Assembly (NCBI GenBank): GCA_900548275.1 | Contig: URJY01000001.1 | Span: forward strand, 1 to 64,000 | Length of the DNA: 64,000 nt | Origin: an uncultured Opitutales bacterium | GTDB taxonomy: Bacteria; Verrucomicrobiota; Verrucomicrobiia; Opitutales; Intestinicryptomonadaceae | Reading direction: 5' to 3' | In this document: positions 42,691 through 52,290 of the stretch, one piece after another | Layout of the letters: every line of letters starts with the position of its first letter | Numbering within the stretch: the first letter of the stretch is position 1 | Notes under the pieces: model-generated | What the model saw: only the letters and a program-made list of their open reading frames with translations | Database searches by the model: none | Told to the model about the DNA's origin: nothing | Program-made: the position numbers and the translations under genes

Positions 42691-42730
42691 TTGACTCGAA
42701 AATCCGTCAAACATTTGATTCAAACAAATG
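42691..42730 (+). promoter_or_regulatory. tetR promoter and likely self-operator
   Basis: TTGACT at 42691-42696 and TTTGAT at 42714-42719, 17 bp apart, form a plausible promoter. CATTTG-N7-CAAATG (42712-42730) is an inverted repeat covering the -10 region and the ATG at 42728. Transcription would begin only a base or two before the ATG. Confidence 0.6.
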
Positions 42731-43393
42731 ATTGAATGCGGTCTCATTGAAAAAATCGTTTCGGGCGACGATTCCGACCCGAAAGCGCGTATCGCCCGCG
42801 CGGCAATCGGCGAGTTCGCCCTGCGCTCGCTCGACGGCGCGCGGATTAGGGAAATCGCCAAAATATCGGGCACGAACGTTGCGGCAATTAGCTACCACTT
42901 CGGCGGCAAGGAGGGCTTGTACAACGCCGTCGTTGCGGGTATGTCGGACTACTTCGACAAAATCGTCGGCCCCTATTATGAGGAGGGCGCGGAAATCCGC
43001 GCAGCGAAAGACTACGCCGCCGCCCGAAAGCTTGCAGTCCGCTTTTTAATCGACTCAATCCGAAAGTTTTCGACGGTGAAAATAGTTCCCGCGCTCTGTC
43101 TTATAATGTCGCGCGAGGCGGCTTCGCCGTCGGAGTACTTCCAGCGGGTCTACGGCTCGATATACGAAAAGCCTGTCGAGTTTCTGGCTCGGCTTTTCAT
43201 AACCGCTTCGGGCGGGCGCACGGAGCACGGCGAGGCCGTCGTGTTCGCGCAGGCGTTGTGGTCGAACGTGCGCATATATTCGTCGAAAAGCGAGGCCATT
43301 TTGCGCCTGCACGGTTGGCGCGATATGGGCGAGCCCGAAATTTCGCTGCTCGAAAAATCGCTTTCGAAAGTTCTCGAAAAAACTTTAAAATAA
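42728..43393 (+). CDS. TetR-family regulator (CecR-like)
   Basis: A 221-residue repressor. The N-terminal HTH is clear (ARIREIAKISGTNVAAISYHFGGKEGLYNAV). The C-terminal domain has MSREAASPSEYF as in CecR/YbiH-type regulators, which control membrane-fusion and efflux genes. It lies directly ahead of the pump genes (11 bp), so it should repress itself and them. No other start is available, so the mRNA may be leaderless or nearly so. Confidence 0.88.
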   Translation: MIECGLIEKIVSGDDSDPKARIARAAIGEFALRSLDGARIREIAKISGTNVAAISYHFGGKEGLYNAVVAGMSDYFDKIVGPYYEEGAEIRAAKDYAAARKLAVRFLIDSIRKFSTVKIVPALCLIMSREAASPSEYFQRVYGSIYEKPVEFLARLFITASGGRTEHGEAVVFAQALWSNVRIYSSKSEAILRLHGWRDMGEPEISLLEKSLSKVLEKTLK

Positions 43394-43404
43394 CAAAAAC
43401 AGGT

Positions 43405-44541
43405 ATGAAGAAAACGTTCCATTCAATTTGTGTTTCGGTTTTGGCTGCGGCGGTACTGTCGGGCTGCGCCGAGAAAAAACAGGCGGTTCGCGCCGAGAGC
43501 GTGCCGGCGGTCGAAACGGCGAAGCCGCTCGTCGCCGACGTCGCGGAAATCGGCTCGTATTCGGTGCGCATACGCGCAAACGAGGACGTGGAAATCCGCG
43601 CAAGGGTTGGCGGATACATCGAGCGCGTCTGCTTTGAAAAGGGCGCGCGCGTCGAAAAGGGGCAGCTGCTTTTCAAGATAGACGACCGTCCGTTTGCGGC
43701 GGCTCTCGCCGCCGCCGAGGCGAACGTAAAGGCGGCGGAATCGAAAATCGCGCTCGCCGAGGAAAACGCGCAGCGCGCCCGCGGACTTTTCAAGCGCAAC
43801 GCAATTTCAAAGGAGGCGTACCAGACGCGCGAGACCGAGCTTCTCGTGACAAAGGCGAAGCTCTTGGAGGCGAAGGCAGCCGAGCGCAACGCGCGTCTCA
43901 ATCTTGAATATACCGATGTCGTCGCGCCAGTCTCTGGGCGGATAGGCGAAAATTTCGTGGATGCGGGCAACTTGGTCGCCTCGTCGACGCGCCTTGCAAG
44001 AATCGTCGACGATTCGACGGTCGGCGCGTATTTCGAGCTTAACGCCGCCGACGCCGTGCGCTACAAAAACGCGGGTCTTCTGAAAAACATCGACGCGAAA
44101 AACGGCGCGGATGTCGAAGTGAAGATGAACTCCGACGGCGTGTCGTACGCGGGCAGGCTCGTCTACTACGACAACGCGCTCGGGGCGGGAACTTCGTCGC
44201 TCGTGCTCCGCGCCGATGTGCGCAACTCCGACGGCGGTTTGATGGTAGGTTCGTTCGGTAAAATCCGCGTGCGCGAGGGCGTCCGCAAAAACGCGCTGCT
44301 CGTGCCCGAGGACGCAATAGGCACCGACCTTACGGGGCGTTTTGTGTACGCCGTGGAGGCGGACGGCAAGGTTCGGCAGCTGCCCGTTTCGCTCGGCGCG
44401 GCGGTTGAAAATCTGCGCGTTGTCGAAAGCGGAATTTCGGCGGATACGGCGGTAATAGTGCGCGGCATACAGCGCGCTTCGGCGGGGCGCACCGTCAAGC
44501 CCGTGCCGACGGAAATCGCGCGTCCGTCATCGCTAAAATAA
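43405..44541 (+). CDS. RND efflux membrane-fusion lipoprotein
   Basis: A 378-residue periplasmic adaptor linking the inner-membrane pump to the outer-membrane channel. The ATG at 43405 opens a signal peptide with lipobox VLSGC. It then has the lipoyl half-motifs (IRARVGGYIERV, VVAPVSGRIGENFV), a coiled-coil hairpin between them (residues 100-150), and a beta-barrel part (LVLRADVRN). It belongs to the tetR-adaptor-pump-channel operon. Confidence 0.92.
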   Translation: MKKTFHSICVSVLAAAVLSGCAEKKQAVRAESVPAVETAKPLVADVAEIGSYSVRIRANEDVEIRARVGGYIERVCFEKGARVEKGQLLFKIDDRPFAAALAAAEANVKAAESKIALAEENAQRARGLFKRNAISKEAYQTRETELLVTKAKLLEAKAAERNARLNLEYTDVVAPVSGRIGENFVDAGNLVASSTRLARIVDDSTVGAYFELNAADAVRYKNAGLLKNIDAKNGADVEVKMNSDGVSYAGRLVYYDNALGAGTSSLVLRADVRNSDGGLMVGSFGKIRVREGVRKNALLVPEDAIGTDLTGRFVYAVEADGKVRQLPVSLGAAVENLRVVESGISADTAVIVRGIQRASAGRTVKPVPTEIARPSSLK

Positions 44542-44560
44542 CGCGGCGGGAGTTTCGACT

Positions 44561-47500
44561 ATGAAAAATTTCTGCAACTTCTTCATCGACCGACCGATTT
44601 TCGCGACGGTCGTTTCCGTGGTAATAATTCTCTTGGGGGCAATCGGGTTTTCGTCCCTTCCGATATCGCAGTACCCCGACATCGTTCCGCCGACAATCGC
44701 AATCGACGCGGCGTACCCGGGGGCGTCTCCCGAAGTGCTGATGGAAAACGTTGTAATGCCCATCGAGCAGGAGGTAAACGGCGTGGAAAAGATGATGTAC
44801 ATCACGAGCCGCTGCAATTCCGACGGCACGGTGAGCATAGAAATCGCGTTCGAGTTGGGAACGGATATCAACGCGGCTCAGGTGCTTGTGCAGAACAGGG
44901 TTGAGGTAGCCAAGCCGCTTCTGCCCGAGGAGGTGCGCAACATAGGCGTGCGCGTGGCGAAGCGTTCTCCGAGTCTGCTCTTGGGTGTCGCCATTTACTC
45001 TCCCGACAAATCGCGCGACACCGCCTACGTAACGAACTACTACCTTACCCGTATGCGCGACAGAATTTTGCGCGTCAACGGCGTGGGCGACGTAATCGCC
45101 TACGGCTCGCGCGAGTACAGTATGCGCGTGTGGCTCGATCCGAACAAGCTTGCCGACCTCGGCATATCGCCGCTTGAAGTCTATTCCGCCGTACGTTCGC
45201 AGAACAGGCAGGTTGCGGCGGGCAAGCTCAACCAGTCCCCGATTGCCGACGCAAACGCCGCGCACGAACTGCTTATCGAGACAAAGGGCAGGCTCGCCGA
45301 CGTTTCAGAGTTCGGCGAAATCGTCGTGCGGAAAATCGGCGACGGGCGAATCGTGAAGCTAAAGGACATCGCGCGGCTCGAGCTTGGAGCGTACTCGTAT
45401 TCGAACGCGGCGTTCTACAGGGGCGGCGACGCGGTTGCGCTGCTCGTCTACCAGACGCCCGACTCGAACGCCTCCGACACAACTTCGAACGTTCTGAAAC
45501 TTTTGGAGGAGATGAAAAAGGACTTCCCCGCGGGGCTCGACTACGACGTTGGGATGGACAACACGGTCTACATTGCCGAATCAATCAAGGCGGTGTTCCA
45601 GACGATACTCGAAGCAACGCTTCTTGTCGTCTTCGTGATGATGCTCTTTTTGCAGAACTGGCGGGCGGCGGTAATTCCGCTTTTTGCGATTCCGATTTCG
45701 ATTGTGGGCACGTTCTTTTTTATGCACATTTTCGGCTTTACAATCAACAATCTGACGCTGTTCGGCTTGGTGCTGGCAATCGGCATTGTCGTTGACGACG
45801 CCATTGTCGTTGTCGAAAATGTGGAGCGCAATATGCAGGGCGGCTTGGACGCCAAGACCGCCACGAAAAAGGCGATGGCGCAGGTTTCGGGCGCGCTCGT
45901 TGCAATCGTGCTCGTGCTCGGCGCGGTGTTCGTGCCGACCGCGTTCGTCTCTGGCATCACGGGCGAATTTTACAAGCAGTTCGCGCTGACGATTGCGGCG
46001 TCCACGATTGTTTCGGGCATTGTTTCGCTGACCCTTACGCCCGCGGTTTCGGCGATATTCCTTGCCCGTTCGGAGCATCCCGACCTGTTCACGCGCATTT
46101 ACGACTTCTTCCTCGGCAGGTTTTTCGGGATGTTCAACAGGGGCTTCGAACGCGTCGCCGACATCTACGGCGGGGTTGTTCGCGGTACGCTGAAGTTCTC
46201 GAAACTCTTCGTCGTGCTCTATATTTTATTGATTGCGTCCACCGTGTTTTTGTTCAAGTCGACGCCCAAGGGGTTCATTCCCGCACAGGACACCTGCTAC
46301 TTCTACATTGCCGCGCAGCTGCCCGACGGCGCAACGCTCGAGCGCACCGCCGAGGTTATGCAAAAGGCCGAAAAGCTCGTGGGCAAAACGCTCCCCGAAG
46401 CCCAGAAATATATGAGCCTTGTGGGGCTGAACATCGCCAATCTCGGCAGAATGTCGAACGGCGCGACAATGTTCATACAGCTCGAATCGAAGGAGTCGCG
46501 CAACGCAAAGGGTATTGCGCTTGACGATTCCGTTTCGCGGCTGATGGCGGCGTTCGAGCGCGAGATTCCCGAAGCGTTGTTCTTTGCCGTAAAGCCCCCC
46601 GTGGTCTCGGGCATAGGTATGGGCGGCGACTTCAAGGGCTTCATTCAGGACAAAAGTTCGTACGGGCTGCGCGAGATTGAACTGAAGGTGAAAGAGGCGG
46701 TGCAAAAGGCTTCGCGCGAGCCTTCGATTTCTACCGCGCTTACGATGTTCGCAATCTCGACTCCGCGCCTGAAGCTCGACATCGACCGCGAGACGGCGGA
46801 AAGGCTCGGCGTGGGCGTGAACTCGCTCTTCGACGCGCTCCGCTTCAACCTCGGTTCGGTGTACATCAACGATTTCAACATACTCAACCGCGCCTACCGA
46901 GTCGTGGCGCAAGCCGACGCGCAGAACCGCGCTTCGACCGACGACATCCTGAAGTTGCGCGTTCCCACTCTACACGGCGGGAGCGTGCAAATAGGCAGCG
47001 TCGCGCAGTTGCGCCGAACGGTCGGGCCAGAGGTCATCACGCGCTACAATCTGTATCCCGCCGCCGAAATTATGGGCAACGTTTCGACGGGGCATTCCAC
47101 GGGCGAGGCAATCGCGGCAATCGAAAAAATCACCTCCGACATCCTGCCCGACGGAATGGGCATTGAGTGGACGGACTTGGCGTTTCAGGAAAAGCGCGTC
47201 GGCTCTTCTACCGCGCTGCTTACGTTTGCCGAATGCGTCGTGTTCGTGTTCCTGATTCTCGCGGCATTGTACGAGAGCTGGCGGCTGCCGCTGTCGGTCA
47301 TTCTCATCGTGCCGCTCGTGTTGCTCTTCTCGGTTTCGGGCGTGCGCGGAATGGGAATGGACATAAACGTGATGACGCAGGTCGGGTTCATCGTGCTAAT
47401 CGGGCTTGCGTGCAAAAACGCGATTCTGATTGTGGAGTTCGCAAAGCAGAGGCAGGAGCGCGGCGAAAATGTCGTCGATGCGGTCGCGTCGGCGGCGCGC

Positions 47501-47734
47501 AACAGACTCCGCCCGATTCTGATGACTTCGTTTGCGTTCATCTTGGGCGTAACGCCGATGGTGCTTGCGCGGGGTACGGGTTCGGAGCTTCGAAACGCGC
47601 TCGGCACGCCCGTATTCTTCGGAATGCTGGGGGTAACGGTTCTCGGGCTGCTGCTTACGCCAGTGTTCTTCTATCTGATTCGAAAGAGCTACAGGGCCGC
47701 GCCCGCGCCGTCCGACTCGGAAAATGCGCAATAA
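44561..47734 (+). CDS. RND multidrug efflux pump (HAE-1 type)
   Basis: A 1057-residue inner-membrane proton-driven pump of the AcrB/MexB type. NFFIDRPIFA at the start, GIVVDDAIVVVENVERNM with the paired proton-relay Asp residues in TM4, and LIGLACKNAILIVEFAK with the TM10 Lys are intact. Two large periplasmic loops carry the substrate pockets. The neighbours supply its adaptor and outer-membrane channel. Substrates (drugs, bile acids, detergents) are inferred from the family only. Confidence 0.95.
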   Translation: MKNFCNFFIDRPIFATVVSVVIILLGAIGFSSLPISQYPDIVPPTIAIDAAYPGASPEVLMENVVMPIEQEVNGVEKMMYITSRCNSDGTVSIEIAFELGTDINAAQVLVQNRVEVAKPLLPEEVRNIGVRVAKRSPSLLLGVAIYSPDKSRDTAYVTNYYLTRMRDRILRVNGVGDVIAYGSREYSMRVWLDPNKLADLGISPLEVYSAVRSQNRQVAAGKLNQSPIADANAAHELLIETKGRLADVSEFGEIVVRKIGDGRIVKLKDIARLELGAYSYSNAAFYRGGDAVALLVYQTPDSNASDTTSNVLKLLEEMKKDFPAGLDYDVGMDNTVYIAESIKAVFQTILEATLLVVFVMMLFLQNWRAAVIPLFAIPISIVGTFFFMHIFGFTINNLTLFGLVLAIGIVVDDAIVVVENVERNMQGGLDAKTATKKAMAQVSGALVAIVLVLGAVFVPTAFVSGITGEFYKQFALTIAASTIVSGIVSLTLTPAVSAIFLARSEHPDLFTRIYDFFLGRFFGMFNRGFERVADIYGGVVRGTLKFSKLFVVLYILLIASTVFLFKSTPKGFIPAQDTCYFYIAAQLPDGATLERTAEVMQKAEKLVGKTLPEAQKYMSLVGLNIANLGRMSNGATMFIQLESKESRNAKGIALDDSVSRLMAAFEREIPEALFFAVKPPVVSGIGMGGDFKGFIQDKSSYGLREIELKVKEAVQKASREPSISTALTMFAISTPRLKLDIDRETAERLGVGVNSLFDALRFNLGSVYINDFNILNRAYRVVAQADAQNRASTDDILKLRVPTLHGGSVQIGSVAQLRRTVGPEVITRYNLYPAAEIMGNVSTGHSTGEAIAAIEKITSDILPDGMGIEWTDLAFQEKRVGSSTALLTFAECVVFVFLILAALYESWRLPLSVILIVPLVLLFSVSGVRGMGMDINVMTQVGFIVLIGLACKNAILIVEFAKQRQERGENVVDAVASAARNRLRPILMTSFAFILGVTPMVLARGTGSELRNALGTPVFFGMLGVTVLGLLLTPVFFYLIRKSYRAAPAPSDSENAQ

Positions 47735-47752
47735 TACAAAATCTTGTCTGAA

Positions 47753-49237
47753 ATGAAAATTTATCGAAAAACAATTTTGCAAATACTGCTCGCCGCCGCG
47801 CTGTGCGGCTGCACGGTAGGTCCCGACTACGAGAGCGCGCACAAGACCGTCGGCGAGCGCGAAGTGCTCGATTTCGCAAACTTCAAAAACGACGGCGGAA
47901 TGTGGAGAAACGCCAATCCGCGCGACAACCTGCCGCGCGGCAACTGGTGGGAGTTGTTCGGCGACGAAAAACTTTCGGCGTATATGCTCGAATGCGAAAG
48001 GGCAAATCCCGACCTGAAGTCGCTTTTCTACAAGGTCGAACAGGCGCGCGAAAACGCCATGATGAAAGAGGGTGCGCTCTATCCGCACGCCGTCGGCTCG
48101 GGCGACTGGTTCAAGACGGAGGTCGGCGACCGCTCGCTTTTGCGCCCGCTCGGTACACAGTTCGAAGACTGGGCTGTGGGCGCAACGCTCACTTGGGATG
48201 CCGACCTTTTCGGCAGAATCCGCAGTATGCTCTCCGCATCGCGCGCCGACGCGCAGGCTTTGCAGAACCAGTACGAAAATGCGCTGCTTTCGCTGCGCAC
48301 GCAGGTTGCGACGCTCTATTTCTCGCTGCGCGAAATGCAGTCGATGCGCGAAGTTCTCGAAAAGACGGTTGCCGTGCGCCAGTCCGAAACAAAATTCGTC
48401 CGCGACCGATTCGAGATGCAGACCGCGACCGAAGCCGACGTTCAGCGAGCCGTCGAACAGGAATTTTCCGCGAAGACCCAGCTGACCGACATCATAGAGA
48501 AGTCGGCTCTCGCAAAAAATATGATGGCGAACCTGCTCGGCACGGTTCCCGCGAAAATCGAAATTTCGCCCGCGCCGCTCGGCGGAAATGCGCCCGAAAT
48601 TCCCGCGGTGATTCCCTCGGAACTTCTCGAAAGACGCGCCGACATAGCCGCCGCCGAACGCGCGGTTTGCGCGGCGAACGCAAGAATAGGCGCGGCGCAG
48701 GCGGCGTTCTTCCCGACGGTTTCGATAACAAGTTCGCTCGGCACGGAGTCTACGGCGTTCTCGAAACTGCTCAATTCAAGCTCGTTTGCGTGGGGCGTAA
48801 GTCCGCAGGTGTACATCCCGATTTTTCAGGCGGGACGGCTCTCGGCGCAGAAGCGGGTTGCGCTTGCAAAACACAAAGAGGCTCTCGAAAACTACAAGTC
48901 GGCGGTGCTCAAAGCCGTGCGCGAGACGGAGGACGCTCTCGCGAAAATCTCGCTTTCGAAACGCCGCACAGCCGAAAGGTTGCGCGCAGCCGACGCCGCG
49001 CGGCGCGTCGACGAAATCGCCCAGACCCAGTACGAGGGCGGGGTTGCCGACTACTTTCAGGCGAGCCAAGCCCACAGGTATGCGCTGCTTGCGCAGCTTG
49101 CGCTAATCAAAAGCAGGGGCGAAGAGTTCCGCGCGGCGGTCGAGCTGATACGCGCCGTCGGCGGATGTCCGCCGCAGGAGAAACGCTCCGACGAAACGCC
49201 GTCGACCATGCCGTCGCGCGTGCCGAGCCTGCTTTAA
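47753..49237 (+). CDS. outer-membrane efflux lipoprotein (NodT/OprM type)
   Basis: A 494-residue TolC-like channel. The ATG at 47753 gives a signal peptide with lipobox ALCGC followed by TVGPDYE, the hallmark of NodT-type channels; the frame from TTG 47744 adds three residues. Long Ala-rich helices with RADIAAAERAVCAANARIGAAQAAFFPTVS-like repeat segments are seen in both halves. It completes the tripartite pump. Confidence 0.92.
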   Translation: MKIYRKTILQILLAAALCGCTVGPDYESAHKTVGEREVLDFANFKNDGGMWRNANPRDNLPRGNWWELFGDEKLSAYMLECERANPDLKSLFYKVEQARENAMMKEGALYPHAVGSGDWFKTEVGDRSLLRPLGTQFEDWAVGATLTWDADLFGRIRSMLSASRADAQALQNQYENALLSLRTQVATLYFSLREMQSMREVLEKTVAVRQSETKFVRDRFEMQTATEADVQRAVEQEFSAKTQLTDIIEKSALAKNMMANLLGTVPAKIEISPAPLGGNAPEIPAVIPSELLERRADIAAAERAVCAANARIGAAQAAFFPTVSITSSLGTESTAFSKLLNSSSFAWGVSPQVYIPIFQAGRLSAQKRVALAKHKEALENYKSAVLKAVRETEDALAKISLSKRRTAERLRAADAARRVDEIAQTQYEGGVADYFQASQAHRYALLAQLALIKSRGEEFRAAVELIRAVGGCPPQEKRSDETPSTMPSRVPSLL

Positions 49238-49251
49238 AATTCCGCTTTCCG

Positions 49252-49284
49252 AAATCCGTCCGCAAATGCGCTGGCGGATTTTTT
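49252..49284 (+). terminator. terminator of the RND operon
   Basis: AAATCCG pairs with CGGATTT, enclosing a short CGC/GCG stem, with six T. Confidence 0.85.
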
Positions 49285-49378
49285 GCATTCGTTTTGTCTT
49301 GCATCCCCCGCGGCTCTAACGTTTGCTTAACTTTCGCATTTACACACATCTAAAACAACAAACAAATACTCTACACAC

Positions 49379-52177
49379 ATGGGAAAAATATTGCCATCGC
49401 TTCTGTTGCTTGCATTGTCGGTATTGCCGACTTTCGCCGCGGCAAAATTCAAATTCGTGCCGATTCCCGCCGACACCCCGCTTACCGCGAAAATCGACGG
49501 CGAGTTCGCGCCGATTAACGGCTTGAAGTCGGGCGAAGTCCGCAATTTCGGCGGCATAGACTTCAAAATTTCCGACGGCGTTATGCGTCTTAATTCGCGC
49601 CGCAACATCGCAATCGAATTTCCGAAAAACGGCGATTCGTACAAGTATATGTACATACTCTCGAATCGCGGCGAAAGGATGATTAAAGAAAACGCAAAAA
49701 ACAATCTCGCCGAAATTATCGTTTCGAATCCGCGCAGCGAGGAACGCTATTACGCAAAGGTCGGCAAGGCGACGGGCTTGTTCTCCAAAAAGGAGGTTGT
49801 CGAGAGCGCAAAGGCGGTCTACGGCGGCGGAAAAGAGCCGTACCTTTACATCTTGGCGATTCCCATCAACAAAATCCGCGCGGGCGGGGTCGAGAAGATA
49901 GTCTTCAATCCGTACAACCACTATACTTGGAACATCGCGGCGATAACGCTTTCGAATGTGAAGGTCAACACGGGTTTGGTCTACAAGCTCGGCGGGCAGG
50001 AGTGGAAGCCCGTCGATACCGACAATCTCGAGATTGTCGAAGGCTCCGCGCTCGACCTCTCGGGCTTGATGACCGAAGCTCCCGCGGGCAAATTCGGCAG
50101 GCTAATCGTCAACAAAGACGGGCACTTCGCATTCGCCGACAAGCCGGACGAACGCGTAAAATTCAAGGGCACAAACTCGCGCCCCGGCAACCGTTTTCCG
50201 AGCGAACTGAAGACGCACGAGGACATCGACAACTACGTCAAAAAATTCCGCAAGCAGGGCTACAATATGCTCCGCTGGCGTATTTCGATGTATCCCTACG
50301 AATTCGACGCGCCCTTCAAAATGAAGAAGAACATCCGCGACCTCTACGACTATCTGATTTTCGCGCTCGCACGCGAGGGCATCTACACGCACTGGATGCT
50401 CGCAAGCCACGACATCGGCGAAGTCGGTTTCGACTGGAGCGACCGCTTCGACACGAAGAGCCGTTTCATCTTCGGCGACCCCGCCGCGCGCGAGGCTTGG
50501 CGCAAGTTCGTGCATATGCAGCTCGAGCACGTCAACCCCTACACGGGCAGGGCGTGGAAGGACGACCCGTCGATTGCGACAATCGAGTACTTCAACGAGC
50601 TCGACACACTGTATCCCTTCCACTCGGGAATGACCGCAAAGGGCAGGGCGTTCGGCGACGCCGCGTTCCGTAAGTGGGCGGCCAAAAAATACGGCGACAT
50701 CGCCAAGCTCAACGGCGAGTGGAAAACGTCGTTCAAAAGTTTCGACCAGCTCGCGCCGTTCGACAACCCGAAGCACCGAAACCCCGCTGCCGTTGCGCAG
50801 TTCGTAATAGACTGCTCGCGCGAATTGCAGCGGTTCTGCGAAAATGTCGTGCGCAACGAAGTGGGTATGAAAGCTCCGCTCCACCAACACAACTGCGTAA
50901 TCCGCTCCGACGTTTACCTGCTCAGCGCGGAGGCGGGTAGCTATATGGCGAACAACGTGTACTTCTGCCATCCGAGCCGCTTTATGAGCGAGGGCTCGCG
51001 CGTGGCGCAGTACAGCTCGCTTTCGCCCGACTACTCGGCGGCGTTCTGGCTTCACGCGGCGAACAAGCGAATCGCAGGGCGTCCGTACGTTCTGACCGAA
51101 TACCAGCACTCGCACTGGAACCAGTACAAGCACGAAACGGGCGTTTTCTTCCCAGCGTTTTCGGCGTTCCAAGACTACGACAACCTGACAATACACGACG
51201 AGGCGGTTTCCGCACGCAAGCGCGGACATCTCGGCAGTTTCGAGGTCTACAATTCGCCCGTGTACCGCGCCAACGAATTCCTTTCGGCAATGCTTTTCTA
51301 CCGCGGCGACGTGAAGCCGAGCCCGTACAGGGTCGATGTCGTATACAATAAAGAGTACGTGGAATCTTCGCCGCTTATGTTGCGCGGTATGAACCACGAA
51401 CAGGCGAAGATTGCGCTGATGACGGGCTTCGGAATCGACTTCCCGACGGCGCGGAAAATCGACGAACTAAAGGACATCGCGGTAAAGCCCGCCGACCTCA
51501 AGCTCAAGCCTGCGGGTTCGGCGAAAAACATCTGGGGCAACGGCTCGAATCCCGACCCGAAGACCGAGAAAAAATCGTTCGACATTTCCGCCGCCGCAAC
51601 GAATCTGCGCATGGCGGGCATCCTCCCCAAAGACAACATTTCCAACCCCGCGAAAAATCTGTACCAGAGCGACACGAACGAAATCACCGTGGACTTCAAC
51701 GCTGGCACGGTAGACGTGATAACGCCGAAAACCGAAGCCGCCGTTCTCAAGGGCGATACGAAAAACGTGAAGCTCGACAGGCTTTCGGTAAAATCTTCGA
51801 GCGTGCCCGCGTCGGTTGCGATAACGTCGGTCGACAACAAGCCGCTCGACGAAAGTTCGCGGATGGTGCTTGTCTATAACACCGACAACGCCTCTACGGG
51901 ATGCGAACTTTCGCCCGACAGAATGACGCTCATAACAGTCGGCAAGCCCCCGATTATCGTGCGCACGGGCAGGCTTTCCGCCGAATTCAGACTGCCCGAA
52001 CGCGGCTTCTTCGCGCGGCTTTTCGCGCCGAAAAACTACGCGGTCTACGCGCTCAAGCTCAACGGCGAACGCGCCGAAAAGCTGCCGCTCGAAATTGCGG
52101 ACGGCGTGCTGAAAATAGAGCTCGACACTTCAAAATTGAAAGAACCCGCAGTGTTCTACGAAATAGTCGCGGAATAG
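49379..52177 (+). CDS. large secreted clan GH-A-like glycoside hydrolase
   Basis: A 932-residue exported protein (signal peptide about 21 residues, cut near TFAAA). Residues 30-230 look like a beta-sandwich carbohydrate-binding part. A TIM barrel follows, starting near VKFKGTNSRPGNRF. N406-E407 in YFNELDTL is the probable acid/base, and Glu574 in VLTEYQHSHW the probable nucleophile, in the GH5/GH39/GH42-like clan arrangement. The C-terminal 300 residues form further beta domains. I cannot place it in a numbered family; beta-mannosidase, glucanase or galactosidase activity is possible. Confidence 0.75.
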   Translation: MGKILPSLLLLALSVLPTFAAAKFKFVPIPADTPLTAKIDGEFAPINGLKSGEVRNFGGIDFKISDGVMRLNSRRNIAIEFPKNGDSYKYMYILSNRGERMIKENAKNNLAEIIVSNPRSEERYYAKVGKATGLFSKKEVVESAKAVYGGGKEPYLYILAIPINKIRAGGVEKIVFNPYNHYTWNIAAITLSNVKVNTGLVYKLGGQEWKPVDTDNLEIVEGSALDLSGLMTEAPAGKFGRLIVNKDGHFAFADKPDERVKFKGTNSRPGNRFPSELKTHEDIDNYVKKFRKQGYNMLRWRISMYPYEFDAPFKMKKNIRDLYDYLIFALAREGIYTHWMLASHDIGEVGFDWSDRFDTKSRFIFGDPAAREAWRKFVHMQLEHVNPYTGRAWKDDPSIATIEYFNELDTLYPFHSGMTAKGRAFGDAAFRKWAAKKYGDIAKLNGEWKTSFKSFDQLAPFDNPKHRNPAAVAQFVIDCSRELQRFCENVVRNEVGMKAPLHQHNCVIRSDVYLLSAEAGSYMANNVYFCHPSRFMSEGSRVAQYSSLSPDYSAAFWLHAANKRIAGRPYVLTEYQHSHWNQYKHETGVFFPAFSAFQDYDNLTIHDEAVSARKRGHLGSFEVYNSPVYRANEFLSAMLFYRGDVKPSPYRVDVVYNKEYVESSPLMLRGMNHEQAKIALMTGFGIDFPTARKIDELKDIAVKPADLKLKPAGSAKNIWGNGSNPDPKTEKKSFDISAAATNLRMAGILPKDNISNPAKNLYQSDTNEITVDFNAGTVDVITPKTEAAVLKGDTKNVKLDRLSVKSSSVPASVAITSVDNKPLDESSRMVLVYNTDNASTGCELSPDRMTLITVGKPPIIVRTGRLSAEFRLPERGFFARLFAPKNYAVYALKLNGERAEKLPLEIADGVLKIELDTSKLKEPAVFYEIVAE

Positions 52178-52190
52178 GCGGCTTTGCGGA

Positions 52191-52223
52191 ATCGGACGCT
52201 TTTTGCGGCGTCCGATTTTTTTT
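52191..52223 (+). terminator. terminator after the clan GH-A-like gene
   Basis: ATCGGACGC pairs with GCGTCCGAT around an eight-base loop; eight T follow. Confidence 0.93.
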
Positions 52224-52290
52224 GCTCCGCCGCCGTGCCGCATACCGCTTTTTGGCTTGTGTTATTGCGCACGTTTGAAAAAATGAAACC

